A stretch of 20,977 bases of DNA, from positions 1 through 20,977 of IMG/VR virus record IMGVR_UViG_3300032086_002109. The stretch is one strand, 5' to 3'. The translations under genes and the position numbers were made by a program. This document shows, one piece after another, positions 1 to 5,733 of this stretch. This DNA comes from a virus. Under the pieces are notes generated by a model. It saw only the letters and a list, made by a program, of their open reading frames with translations. It did not search any database and was not told where the DNA came from. Each line of letters opens with the position of its first letter. Position 1 is the stretch's first letter.

Positions 1-37
1 GCTATCTTTGGAGGTATCTGTATAAAACCCCCCTATT

Positions 38-67
38 TGCACTATCGACATGACTGTCGATGTTGCA
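38..67 (+). other. Compound stem-loop
   Basis: ATCGACA (44-50) and TGTCGAT (55-61) form a perfect 7-bp stem around the loop TGAC. Outside it, TGCA (38-41) can pair with TGCA (64-67), and a C-run at 28-33 faces GGGG at 68-71, so the whole 28-71 segment can fold into one long interrupted stem. There is no T-tract straight after it, so it is not a canonical intrinsic terminator. Confidence 0.6.
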
Positions 68-88
68 GGGGTGATCTTAAAACCCTGT

Positions 89-169
89 CAAATCGCTGTT
101 GCGATTTGTCTTTTTGTCGTTGTTGCTGTCGCAACATTTTACAATGTAAAAACAATTGTTATTGTTTTT
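89..169 (+). repeat. Three hairpins at 30-nt pitch with TGTY loops
   Basis: Three perfect hairpins follow each other. CAAATCGC-TGTT-GCGATTTG lies at 89-108, TGTTGC-TGTC-GCAACA at 121-136 and AAAAACAAT-TGTT-ATTGTTTTT at 148-169. The loops start at 97, 127 and 157, exactly 30 nt apart. Stem sequences are unrelated, while loop and spacing are kept. A fourth small dyad, TTTTACA-A-TGTAAAA (137-151), lies between the last two. T-rich stretches follow the first two stems, so terminator function is possible. A repeated protein- or RNA-binding element is the other reading. Confidence 0.7.
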
Positions 170-172
170 GTT

Positions 173-284
173 AATTTATTATCGCTTCGCTTCAGCTTCG
201 TCACTAGTTTTAGTTATCAATCATTATCGTTTTCGTTGTATGTTGTGACTACGCTTCGCGTACTAGTAACAGCGATAATAAATT
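173..284. repeat. 14-bp inverted repeat with nested dyads
   Basis: AATTTATTATCGCT (173-186) is the exact reverse complement of 271-284, with an 84-nt interior. Inside, GTCAC (200-204) can pair with GTGAC (245-249), ACTAGT occurs at 203-208 and 262-267, and TACGC-TTC-GCGTA (250-262) is a compact hairpin. GCTTC is iterated at 184-198 and again near 253. The arrangement could extrude as a branched cruciform or fold as a multi-branched RNA. Its function is unknown; origin-like or terminus-like roles are possible. Confidence 0.65.
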
Positions 285-302
285 GTTGTTTATTAAATAC
301 TT

Positions 303-348
303 GGTAGTCGGTATACTTTGGGCTAAATCCATTGATATACTGATTACC
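303..348 (+). other. 13-bp G.U-containing stem-loop
   Basis: The segment 303-315 pairs with 336-348 in 13 consecutive pairs, two of them G.U (307:344 and 310:341), leaving a 20-nt loop. Wobble pairs fit an RNA structure better than a DNA palindrome. It lies 115 nt before the start codon at 463 and is probably part of that gene's 5' leader. It is not a tRNA: there is no T-loop signature and no cloverleaf. Confidence 0.55.
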
Positions 349-372
349 GATTATGATTTATACCATTGATAT

Positions 373-450
373 TATAGGTCAATATGATTGTCCTATATTA
401 GAGATGGACGTAAATAAGTGCAATAATCAACAGACATTCATGGAGATGTC
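373..450 (+). promoter_or_regulatory. Leader hairpins before the 463 gene
   Basis: Two further hairpins precede the first gene. TATAGG-T-CAAT (373-383) pairs with ATTG-T-CCTATA (387-397), with one T-T mismatch and an ATG loop. GACAT (433-437) pairs with ATGTC (446-450), and that stem directly abuts the Shine-Dalgarno-like AGAAAGG (451-457). The second hairpin could affect ribosome access. No clear promoter was found. Confidence 0.45.
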
Positions 451-462
451 AGAAAGGATAAT

Positions 463-585
463 ATGTTAAGTACTATTGTATTAAGTCTACTAGCTTTATT
501 GTTAGTCTTAATAATAACTGGGTATATCGCAGGTGGTATATTTAGTTATAAAATGTGGAAATCAATTATTTCCGAGGATAAGTAA
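463..585 (+). CDS. Small single-pass membrane protein (40 aa)
   Basis: This 40-residue protein is mostly one hydrophobic helix (about residues 4-27, including LLALLLVLIITG) followed by a short basic then acidic tail. ATG at 463 follows AGAAAGG (451-457) with 5-nt spacing, which fixes the start. Its stop overlaps the next start by one base (TAATG), the usual mark of coupled genes. It is an inner-membrane peptide of unknown role. Its position as the first gene after the structured leader suggests expression from the same transcript as the downstream cluster. A host-membrane effector is possible but only inferred. Confidence 0.6.
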   Translation: MLSTIVLSLLALLLVLIITGYIAGGIFSYKMWKSIISEDK

Positions 586-743
586 TGAGGTTGTTTGGTA
601 TATTACTAGGATTTGTATTGGCTATGTTAGGTTTAATTGTAGCCATACATTCTGATCATACAACTGTTGGTTTATTAATATCAGGTGGTGGTACATTACA
701 ATGTTTATACTCACTACAAGAATGGAGAGATGATGAACTATAA
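585..743 (+). CDS. Small two-helix membrane protein (52 aa)
   Basis: A 52-residue protein with a strongly hydrophobic N-terminal helix (about residues 3-21, LFGILLGFVLAMLGLIVA), a short linker (HSDHT), a second apolar Gly-rich segment (about 27-42) and a charged tail ending EWRDDEL. ATG at 585 overlaps the TAA of the preceding gene by one base, so it is probably translationally coupled. It resembles small phage membrane proteins in layout only. A holin-like activity cannot be argued, because lysis genes appear to sit in the late operon on the other strand. Confidence 0.6.
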   Translation: MRLFGILLGFVLAMLGLIVAIHSDHTTVGLLISGGGTLQCLYSLQEWRDDEL

Positions 744-927
744 TACACATAAGATGATAGAAGAAGATACTGATAAGCATACTAACTATGAGCTTGTTCA
801 GTATGAGTTTCCTTTCCCAGAATTAGCTGTGGAAAGAATGAGACAGCAAGAGATGATGAGGTTTCAAATGAAGAAACCAATTATCGCTATTGCAAGTAAT
901 ATCAATAATTGTCAGAAAGGAGACTAA
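733..927 (+). CDS. Hypothetical protein (64 aa)
   Basis: An unrecognised soluble protein of 64 residues, acidic near the N-terminus (MIEEDTDKH) with a Met/Gln/Arg-rich middle (ERMRQQEMMRFQMKK). Two adjacent ATGs occur at 730 and 733. GGAG at 724-727 lies 5 nt from the second, so 733 is preferred. It overlaps the end of the previous gene by 11 nt. No domain is recognisable. Confidence 0.6.
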   Translation: MNYNTHKMIEEDTDKHTNYELVQYEFPFPELAVERMRQQEMMRFQMKKPIIAIASNINNCQKGD

Positions 928-928
928 T

Positions 929-1111
929 ATGACAGATCAACCTATGTATGCTGAAAAATCAGCAGAAGAAAAGAAAGCACATGTTGCTAGTAAGACTATG
1001 TATCTAAACAAGACAACGTATGCTGACCTAATGTTTATTAAACGTTTGGTTATAAAATTAGCTGAAAATCAAAAGTTAGATATTGAGGCTATTAAAAAAG
1101 ACATATCATAA
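929..1111 (+). CDS. Hypothetical protein (60 aa)
   Basis: A 60-residue charged, mostly helical protein. ATG at 929 is chosen because AAGGAG (917-922) lies just upstream; an in-frame ATG at 890 lacks such a site and would overlap the previous gene. The N-terminal third is Lys/Glu/Ala-rich. The rest alternates hydrophobic and basic residues (about 30-58), suggesting a two-helix bundle. No family is recognised. The gene is followed by the structured leader at 1119-1160. Confidence 0.6.
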   Translation: MTDQPMYAEKSAEEKKAHVASKTMYLNKTTYADLMFIKRLVIKLAENQKLDIEAIKKDIS

Positions 1112-1118
1112 AATATGT

Positions 1119-1163
1119 GGCTAACGCCTGGTCGCTTTGGCTAGGCGTTGCCTACAGAAAGGA
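1119..1163 (+). promoter_or_regulatory. Structured leader A (hairpin plus SD)
   Basis: AACGCCT (1123-1129) pairs perfectly with AGGCGTT (1143-1149) around a 13-nt loop. An outer GGC (1119-1121) / GCC (1150-1152) clamp is separated by a bulge. AGAAAGG (1156-1162) follows, then ATG at 1168. The element at 3436-3480 has the same plan with two compensatory base-pair changes, so this is probably a conserved RNA structure acting on translation or processing. Confidence 0.65.
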
Positions 1164-1167
1164 TATT

Positions 1168-1413
1168 ATGAGAACATATGTAGTACAAACAAGTCATCAA
1201 TTTCAAAATGGTGATGAAAGAGCAGTGCATAAACATAGAGTGTCTATGCCTGATGAAGTATATAAAAAACTCCAAAAGAAATGGGGTACATCTAGATGGG
1301 CATACCATAATTGGGTAGAAAAACAATTAAAGAAACGTTTAGGATATGATAATGGTTGGTCTCTAGATAGAAATAAATATTATTATATAATATCATGCAA
1401 ATTGGAGAGTTAA
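1168..1413 (+). CDS. Hypothetical protein, possibly ribbon-helix-helix-like (81 aa)
   Basis: This 81-residue basic protein has a stretch at about residues 23-55 (HRVSMPDEVYKKLQKKWG..., then VEKQLKKRLG) that reads like a beta strand followed by two amphipathic helices. That order resembles ribbon-helix-helix DNA-binding proteins, but no diagnostic motif is present. The C-terminus is Tyr-rich (NKYYYIISCK). The start at 1168 has AGAAAGG upstream with 5-nt spacing and lies directly below leader A. A small regulator is the best guess; the function is not established. Confidence 0.6.
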   Translation: MRTYVVQTSHQFQNGDERAVHKHRVSMPDEVYKKLQKKWGTSRWAYHNWVEKQLKKRLGYDNGWSLDRNKYYYIISCKLES

Positions 1414-1414
1414 T

Positions 1415-1591
1415 ATGAAAACACCAAAAGGATTTACAGCAAAAGAGTACGCAGAACATTTGATATGGTTATCAACGTTTACTGACTGCAAGGAGGTTAA
1501 GAGTGTACCGAGTAAGAATAAAAGGAAAGTTCAAAGAAAGACCAATAAATTTAGGCAGAGCAATAAATCTAATGTTCAAGCAAAAGTTTAG
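1415..1591 (+). CDS. Hypothetical protein overlapping the next gene (58 aa)
   Basis: ATG at 1415 has GGAGAG (1404-1409) at good spacing. The first 28 residues look like a folded helical segment (YAEHLIWLSTF). The remaining 30 codons run out of frame into the following gene and give a Lys/Arg/Asn-rich tail that is probably disordered. The overlap with the 1503 gene is 89 nt. Either the tail is a tolerated read-on, or the two frames are linked by frameshifting. The first is simpler because the second gene has its own strong ribosome site. Confidence 0.5.
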   Translation: MKTPKGFTAKEYAEHLIWLSTFTDCKEVKSVPSKNKRKVQRKTNKFRQSNKSNVQAKV

Positions 1592-1805
1592 TGGGAGTAT
1601 ACAACAAGAACATATAACATGGTGGAAGCCCTATTGGATTAAATCCATTAATCTAGAAATACTAGAACCAAAACAAGGTTGGATACAACTTGTTAAAGTA
1701 TTTAGAGAGGGGAAACCATCTGTTAGAGTAGTGACTATACCAATCAGCTCCGACAAGCGAGAGCTGCTTGTTCTTAAAAATAATTATGGAGGTAACAATG
1801 GGTAA
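1503..1805 (+). CDS. Hypothetical protein, GTG start (100 aa)
   Basis: A 100-residue basic, beta-rich-looking protein (alternating VRIKGKFKERP, then GWIQLVKVFREGKPSVRVVT). The start is GTG at 1503, supported by AAGGAGG (1490-1496). The stop overlaps the start of the XRE-like gene by 8 nt. No family is recognised. The strongly basic N-terminus would suit nucleic-acid binding, but this is inference. Confidence 0.6.
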   Translation: MYRVRIKGKFKERPINLGRAINLMFKQKFSGSIQQEHITWWKPYWIKSINLEILEPKQGWIQLVKVFREGKPSVRVVTIPISSDKRELLVLKNNYGGNNG

Positions 1806-2217
1806 ATGTACTCGAACAGAACATAAAAGTAATATTAATACTAATATAGCTAAAACATTAGTATTACATAGAATATGGAATGGATATACACAAAGTAAAA
1901 TAGCAGAGTGTATACACGTAACGTTCCAACAAATTCAGAAATATGAGAAATGTATCAATAGAATACCTGCTGATCATCTTATAGATATATGTAAACAAAA
2001 ACGATGGGATATAAGTTTATTTATAAACGATCATCCTGAAATAGTATTTGGTGAATGGATAAATAATGTGGATCAAATGACAGAAGATAGTCCTTATCCA
2101 CTACGTATTGATCAAATAAATAGAGCTTGGGAAAAGATAGATAATGTAGGTAAACATAACTATTTATCTAGAGAAGTAAATCCAAGATATAAACAAATAA
2201 TGCAAGAAGGAGTATAA
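1798..2217 (+). CDS. XRE-family helix-turn-helix regulator
   Basis: A 139-residue protein with an N-terminal Cro/CI-type helix-turn-helix. Residues about 16-66 contain AKTLVLHRIWNGYTQSKIAE, then VTFQQIQKYEKCINRIPADH and a closing helix. The GYTQ...IA...V.F.QIQKYE pattern is the family signature of the recognition helix. The C-terminal half (70-139) is unrecognised and may handle dimerisation or partners. ATG 1798 is chosen because GGAGG (1788-1792) precedes it. It sits mid-operon with no visible operator beside it, so it may act elsewhere, for example on the divergent 7467/7480 region. Lack of a C-terminal peptidase domain means it is not a LexA/CI-type autocleaving repressor. Confidence 0.85.
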   Translation: MGKCTRTEHKSNINTNIAKTLVLHRIWNGYTQSKIAECIHVTFQQIQKYEKCINRIPADHLIDICKQKRWDISLFINDHPEIVFGEWINNVDQMTEDSPYPLRIDQINRAWEKIDNVGKHNYLSREVNPRYKQIMQEGV

Positions 2218-2423
2218 TGAATGGACTTTATTCTTTGGCTAGATTTCTTACTTATAGTCTCGCAGGGACTGTGGTGAGAAAAGGTTGGAATTGGCTCACT
2301 GAAGACGTTGACCCAATTCCTGGGACTAAAGAATTTGATAGTGAATACTATCAAGTTAAACAAAAATATATACGATTAACTAAGAAAAAGGAGGAATATG
2401 AAGCGTATAGAAAAAGTAGGTAA
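2217..2423 (+). CDS. Hypothetical protein (68 aa)
   Basis: ATG at 2217 overlaps the stop of the XRE-like gene by one base. The N-terminal 25 residues are moderately apolar (LARFLTYSLAGTVV) and could be membrane-associated. The middle is acidic (TEDVDPIPGTKEFD) and the tail is a Lys/Tyr/Glu helix. Unrecognised. It overlaps the following gene by 26 nt. Confidence 0.55.
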   Translation: MNGLYSLARFLTYSLAGTVVRKGWNWLTEDVDPIPGTKEFDSEYYQVKQKYIRLTKKKEEYEAYRKSR

Positions 2424-2565
2424 TATATTATTTTCAACAATAACTTACCCAGTACGATTTGTTATCGGTGCATACAAAGCTATAGATAATTATATGCCTG
2501 AACAGATTGAATTACCAATTACAATAAAAGTAAAGGAGAAGAAAAATGACAAAGCTACCAATTAA
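2398..2565 (+). CDS. Hypothetical protein (55 aa)
   Basis: ATG at 2398 follows AGGAGG inside the end of the preceding gene (2389-2394), with close spacing. The protein has an N-terminal region with mixed apolar and aromatic residues (ILFSTITYPVRFVIGAY, about 10-26) that might lie on a membrane, and a Lys-rich tail that overlaps the next gene by 20 nt. It resembles the preceding gene product in layout, an apolar N-terminus with a charged tail. No family is recognised. Confidence 0.55.
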   Translation: MKRIEKVGNILFSTITYPVRFVIGAYKAIDNYMPEQIELPITIKVKEKKNDKATN

Positions 2566-2815
2566 AGACAGAGTTGAAAAGCAAGTAATGCCGATGACTA
2601 AATGGTTTGCAGAACAATACTTTCAAACAGTAGAGCTTATGCAAAAAGATCCAAGGTTTAAGACATTACCTAATTATAATCAAACTTCATGTGTTGCAAC
2701 TGTTATCATAGCAACTAATAATGCGTTAGATAAAGTTAGATCTGCTAGAGATAAAGCTGAAGCACTAGAAGATATAAGTTCAACAATAAAAACAGATGAG
2801 GTTGTTAATGGTTAG
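2546..2815 (+). CDS. Hypothetical protein (89 aa)
   Basis: A soluble 89-residue helical protein. The start at 2546 is supported by AAAGGAG (2531-2537). It contains a short Cys-containing segment (NYNQTSCVATVIIATNNALD) followed by an Arg/Lys/Glu helix (about 63-80). It overlaps the next gene by 8 nt. No family is recognised. Confidence 0.6.
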   Translation: MTKLPIKDRVEKQVMPMTKWFAEQYFQTVELMQKDPRFKTLPNYNQTSCVATVIIATNNALDKVRSARDKAEALEDISSTIKTDEVVNG

Positions 2816-3428
2816 AGATAAAACAATAATGAGACCTATTAGAAATGTAGAGTATGATCATTGGAATTATACTATAGATGAAACATATGATGATAGAAAG
2901 TCATCTCTTAAAACAGAAATGATTGATGAGATTGACGATTTGTCAGAAGAAAACTATGGAGCATTTAAAGCTAAATTAAAATTAGATAAAGTTATGGACG
3001 ATATAGCAAAAAAGTATAAAGATTATACTGATTTTGTTAAAAACAAAAGAGCTATAGAAGAACAAAAATCTAATGATTTAACTAGAGCTATTGATCAAAT
3101 GTATGACATTTTACAAAAGTTCAATAAAGAACGTAAATGGAATACAGATGTAGAACATAGTATGTTAAAAGATCCAAAAGATCATGATATTCTTTTAAAG
3201 AAATTATGTAGAGAAGAAACAGAAAAAGCATATTATGCAGGACCAAAAGGTAGAGCATTACAAATGCTTGAAATTTCTAAAAAGAAAGCAAAACATGTTC
3301 TTAACTCTGGTTTACCTTTAGATCTAGCAGTCAAATCAATAAGTATGGAAATGTCTAGTCAAAAGATAAATTTAGATTTACCTGAAAATATGTTTAATCC
3401 TTCAATTGCACTTGAACATAAAAAGTAA
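2808..3428 (+). CDS. Hypothetical helical protein (206 aa)
   Basis: The largest protein of the small-gene cluster. ATG at 2808 is preferred over the in-frame ATG at 2796 because GAGG (2798-2801) then lies 6 nt upstream. The protein is highly charged, with long Lys/Glu/Asp helices (about residues 30-125) likely to form coiled coils, and a less charged C-terminal part with a short apolar stretch (VLNSGLPLDLAVKSISM). No catalytic motif is visible. A scaffold or protein-protein interaction role is a guess. The gene is followed by leader B. Confidence 0.6.
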   Translation: MVRDKTIMRPIRNVEYDHWNYTIDETYDDRKSSLKTEMIDEIDDLSEENYGAFKAKLKLDKVMDDIAKKYKDYTDFVKNKRAIEEQKSNDLTRAIDQMYDILQKFNKERKWNTDVEHSMLKDPKDHDILLKKLCREETEKAYYAGPKGRALQMLEISKKKAKHVLNSGLPLDLAVKSISMEMSSQKINLDLPENMFNPSIALEHKK

Positions 3429-3435
3429 ATAATAT

Positions 3436-3481
3436 GGCAAATGCCCGGCACATTGTGACTGGGCATTATGCCCAAGAAAGG
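3436..3481 (+). promoter_or_regulatory. Structured leader B (hairpin plus SD)
   Basis: AATGCCC (3440-3446) pairs with GGGCATT (3461-3467) around a 14-nt loop, clamped by GGC (3436-3438) / GCC (3470-3472) with small bulges. AGAAAGG (3475-3481) and ATG 3487 follow. Relative to leader A, C:G becomes T:A and T:A becomes C:G at two stem positions with pairing kept, which supports a selected RNA structure. Confidence 0.65.
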
Positions 3482-3486
3482 TAATT

Positions 3487-3771
3487 ATGGTAGATAAAAA
3501 TCTAATGTATTCTACAGATGATGTAGGTAAAAAAGTTTATGAAATAGAAAATGAAACTACATATGTAAGTAAATGGCAAGTAATTGCTAAAGACAAAGAC
3601 GAAGCATTTGATATTTGGTTAGCAGAACATAAACAAGAACTTAAAACTGAAGATAGTGCAGCAAGTAATTGTGTATGTACCTATGTTAAAGATTATTCAG
3701 AAATGGGTAATACTAAAGAAATTGCTAAAATTAAACATGACGAAGAACTAAACGAGGTAATTGCAGAATGA
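3487..3771 (+). CDS. Small acidic protein with A-x-D-x-D-E-A motif (94 aa)
   Basis: A 94-residue acidic protein. Residues about 18-45 (KVYEIENETTYVSKWQVIAK, then DKDEAFDIW) form two beta strands followed by an acidic turn and helix, a pattern shared with the products at 4278, 9605 and 9763. Two Cys lie at about 58 and 60. The start at 3487 follows leader B and AGAAAGG at good spacing. It overlaps the next gene by 4 nt (ATGA). Function unknown. Confidence 0.6.
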   Translation: MVDKNLMYSTDDVGKKVYEIENETTYVSKWQVIAKDKDEAFDIWLAEHKQELKTEDSAASNCVCTYVKDYSEMGNTKEIAKIKHDEELNEVIAE

Positions 3772-3926
3772 AATTAGAAGATCAATTAAAACATATAGAT
3801 AAAATTACTAGCAAAGCTATTGAACAAGTAGAAAAAGAAAGAGTAAACAAACGTAGAAACTATTTCGTTGAAATGCTTAGATATTGTGAGTTAGTAATAC
3901 AACAAGTTAAAAAATATTTAAACTAG
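3768..3926 (+). CDS. Hypothetical helical protein (52 aa)
   Basis: A 52-residue, nearly all-helical, highly charged protein (residues about 3-30 Lys/Glu/Gln-rich, then FVEMLRYCELVIQQV). It starts in an ATGA overlap with the preceding stop, so it is probably coupled. No family is recognised. The length and heptad-like spacing of hydrophobic residues suggest a short coiled coil. Confidence 0.5.
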   Translation: MKLEDQLKHIDKITSKAIEQVEKERVNKRRNYFVEMLRYCELVIQQVKKYLN

Positions 3927-3933
3927 GATTGTT

Positions 3934-4107
3934 ATGGATAAATTTAAAGAAATATTTGAAATACGTAATGCTATACGTAATTTTTTAGAAAAAGAATTAC
4001 AAGCTAACGTACATAGTGCTGGAATGTCTATTACAGATCCAGCAGAAGCTGACATATCATTTAAAATAGATAATATTGATTATTCATTAACTATAAAGGA
4101 GGAGTAA
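3934..4107 (+). CDS. Hypothetical protein (57 aa)
   Basis: ATG at 3934 has AGGA (3925-3928) upstream. The first 22 residues form an amphipathic helix (FKEIFEIRNAIRNFLEKEL) and the second half looks beta-rich (ADISFKIDNIDYSLTI). The stop shares a base with the next start (TAATG), and its last codons encode the next gene's GGAGGAG ribosome site. Unrecognised. Confidence 0.5.
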   Translation: MDKFKEIFEIRNAIRNFLEKELQANVHSAGMSITDPAEADISFKIDNIDYSLTIKEE

Positions 4108-4277
4108 TGAAAAAAATAAATAAAAAAAAAGATCCAGTTAAAGCATGGAATAATTGGTTTGATGAACACGTAATAGTTGATGGATTTGGTAGAGGTACAG
4201 CTAATAAAAAAGCTAAATCAATTATTAAAAATAAAGTTCAAGAACAATTAATGAAAGAATATAACAAAGGACAATAA
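4107..4277 (+). CDS. Small very basic protein (56 aa)
   Basis: A Lys-rich 56-residue protein with a KKINKKKDP start, a short aromatic stretch (AWNNWFDEHVIVDGFGRG) and a basic helix at the end. The AAAGGAGGAG just upstream is the strongest ribosome site nearby. The basic character suggests nucleic-acid contact, but no motif identifies it. Confidence 0.5.
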   Translation: MKKINKKKDPVKAWNNWFDEHVIVDGFGRGTANKKAKSIIKNKVQEQLMKEYNKGQ

Positions 4278-4481
4278 ATGAAAAAATCAAAAATAGTAAA
4301 TATAGCTCCAGAAGCTACACATAATAGTGTTTATATATTTCATAATACAGAACTTAATATAAACTTATTTGTTAATGCTTGTGGTGCAGATGAAGCAATG
4401 CAAATATTTGATGCTTGTGGATTTTTAGAAAGATCACAATGGAAAATATTTTTAGAGTTAGGAAACCAACCAGCAGGATAA
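4278..4481 (+). CDS. Hypothetical protein with A-D-E-A motif (67 aa)
   Basis: ATG at 4278 directly abuts the preceding TAA. Residues about 16-45 give two beta strands (SVYIFHNTELNINLFVNACG) followed by ADEAMQIFDACGF, the same strand-strand-(D/E)-A-helix pattern seen at 3487, 9605 and 9763. Function unknown. Two Cys (about 36 and 44) flank the motif. Confidence 0.55.
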   Translation: MKKSKIVNIAPEATHNSVYIFHNTELNINLFVNACGADEAMQIFDACGFLERSQWKIFLELGNQPAG

Positions 4482-4484
4482 ATT

Positions 4485-4850
4485 ATGTATAAATTAATAA
4501 TATGGAAAGCAATAATGGGTGATAGAGGACCAGTAACAGGTCAAAATTCATATATATTGAATTATAAACCAACATTTGAAGAAATGTATACACATTTAGA
4601 TTGTAATATGATAGAAATAATACAAGGATATGATAAAGATATATCTAATAGATCTTTTGATATGTATATTGACGAAGAAAGTAAATTAAAAAGTACTATT
4701 ATTAAAAATAGACGTGCTACAGAAGCATGGTATGCTTGGCAAGAAAGAACAGGCAGACAATGTTTACCTGGAGACTTTATTGCAGGTAATGTAGCTATAA
4801 TTAAAAAGGTAAATAAAAATGACAGACCAGGAAGCCTTAAAGCTGCGTGA
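4485..4850 (+). CDS. Hypothetical protein (121 aa)
   Basis: An unrecognised 121-residue protein with an N-terminal mixed segment (YKLIIWKAIMGDRGP), an acidic middle and a conserved-looking C-terminal part (TEAWYAWQERTGRQCLPGDF). The start at 4485 has AGGA eight bases upstream. Its 3' end overlaps the following gene by 32 nt. No catalytic motif is evident. Confidence 0.55.
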   Translation: MYKLIIWKAIMGDRGPVTGQNSYILNYKPTFEEMYTHLDCNMIEIIQGYDKDISNRSFDMYIDEESKLKSTIIKNRRATEAWYAWQERTGRQCLPGDFIAGNVAIIKKVNKNDRPGSLKAA

Positions 4851-5037
4851 GCTCATTGAAGAACTTAAATTACGTTTAGGTAAAAAAGCTAAGAGAATAC
4901 TTGATTTAGAAAAACAAGTAGATTATTATAAAGAAGAAGCTCAATTAGCTGAATTAAAATATGATAGTTTAAAAAAAACTGTTGAAGAACAAGCTAATGA
5001 TCGTTTAAATAAACTAAGAGGAGACTTAAATGACTGA
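4819..5037 (+). CDS. Coiled-coil protein (72 aa)
   Basis: A 72-residue, highly charged protein with Leu/Ile/Ala at heptad spacing through nearly its whole length (LRELIEELKLRLGKKAKRIL, then LEKQVDYYKEEAQLAEL), strongly predicting a coiled coil. It starts inside the end of the previous gene and overlaps the next by 8 nt. Function unknown; oligomerisation with neighbouring coiled-coil products is plausible. Confidence 0.6.
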   Translation: MTDQEALKLRELIEELKLRLGKKAKRILDLEKQVDYYKEEAQLAELKYDSLKKTVEEQANDRLNKLRGDLND

Positions 5038-5284
5038 AATAAAAGATGATATAAAATCTGTTATTGATGAGAATAAAGCAAGAACATATGAAAAAAAAAA
5101 ACAAGAATGGGAAAAACTAGAAAATGATAAAAGCGATTGTTTAGAAGCTGTATCAGTTCTTGGTGGAGCTATTGCTTGTGGTTTTTTAGATGATAAACAT
5201 TCTTTAATATTACAAGAATGGATAAAAGAATATCAGCACAAAGCTGATTCAATTGATAACTACCTTGATGGAGCAAGAAAATGA
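5030..5284 (+). CDS. Hypothetical protein (84 aa)
   Basis: A Lys/Glu-rich N-terminal helix (residues 1-34) is followed by a less polar segment (CLEAVSVLGGAIACGFLDD, about 38-56) and a final helix with a Tyr-His pair. The ribosome site AGAGGAG is inside the preceding gene (5018-5024). Unrecognised. Confidence 0.55.
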   Translation: MTEIKDDIKSVIDENKARTYEKKKQEWEKLENDKSDCLEAVSVLGGAIACGFLDDKHSLILQEWIKEYQHKADSIDNYLDGARK

Positions 5285-5451
5285 GTAATAATGAAAATGC
5301 TTTACGTGCAATGTTAGCAAGTAAACAATTAGAAATAGATAAACTTAAACGTAAAATAAAGGAGATGGAAGATAATGATAATTCCAGACAGCGAGATACT
5401 CAGACTAGAAAAACGTCAAAGAGGTTTGCAAAGAGTAGCGACAGCAATTAA
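5281..5451 (+). CDS. Hypothetical protein overlapping the next gene (56 aa)
   Basis: It starts in an ATGA overlap at 5281 with GGAG about 9 nt upstream. Residues 1-30 form a helix (ALRAMLASKQLEIDKLKRKI). The last 26 codons run 77 nt out of frame into the following gene and give a Ser/Arg/Lys/Asp-rich tail likely to be disordered. This is the same arrangement as 1415/1503 and 9176/9282. Confidence 0.45.
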   Translation: MSNNENALRAMLASKQLEIDKLKRKIKEMEDNDNSRQRDTQTRKTSKRFAKSSDSN

Positions 5452-5674
5452 TGATTTAAGTATTTATGGTATTTACCATACTAACTTTCCTAAATTAATC
5501 CAAGTATTAGAACATGCTAAAGATCATGTTAAAGCTGAAATAACAGCTACTAGAAAACGTATAATAGAACAATCTACAATTAAAGTAGAAGAAGTATATA
5601 CAGATCCATTAAAATCTGAAACTCAGCAAGAAGCTGATAAAGTAAATGATATGTATACTACAAAAGGTATTTAA
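5375..5674 (+). CDS. Hypothetical protein (99 aa)
   Basis: The last gene of the plus-strand cluster. The 99-residue product is helical, with an Arg/Leu-rich start (ILRLEKRQRGLQRVATAIND) and a charged middle. The start is supported by AAAGGAG (5358-5364) and GGAA closer in. An in-frame TAA at 5672 ends it, followed by the hairpin at 5734-5759. No family is recognised. Confidence 0.6.
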   Translation: MIIPDSEILRLEKRQRGLQRVATAINDLSIYGIYHTNFPKLIQVLEHAKDHVKAEITATRKRIIEQSTIKVEEVYTDPLKSETQQEADKVNDMYTTKGI

Positions 5675-5733
5675 GAATTCTGTAGAGTGAGTATGTGGTA
5701 CCTATTCAAAACAAGTTATCTCACATATAGATA

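Larger units (their letters stand above)
1..462. other. Noncoding, hairpin-dense region
   Basis: No convincing gene is visible here: the only long open frame (50-307) has no ribosome binding site and is made of hairpin sequence. The block holds a chain of inverted repeats, described separately, followed by a leader running into the first small gene at 463. It sits at the upstream end of the plus-strand small-gene cluster. It could be a terminator array for genes left of the window, a replication origin or packaging-related region, or a structured 5' leader. The sequence does not decide between these. Confidence 0.7.

Noticed and set aside
50-307. An 85-codon open frame in the hairpin block.
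   Set aside because: No ribosome binding site, hydrophobic but erratic composition, and its bases are fully explained by overlapping inverted repeats.
303-348. A tRNA-like region (paired arms, GGTAG start).
   Set aside because: There is one long stem only: no D, anticodon and T arms and no T-loop sequence.
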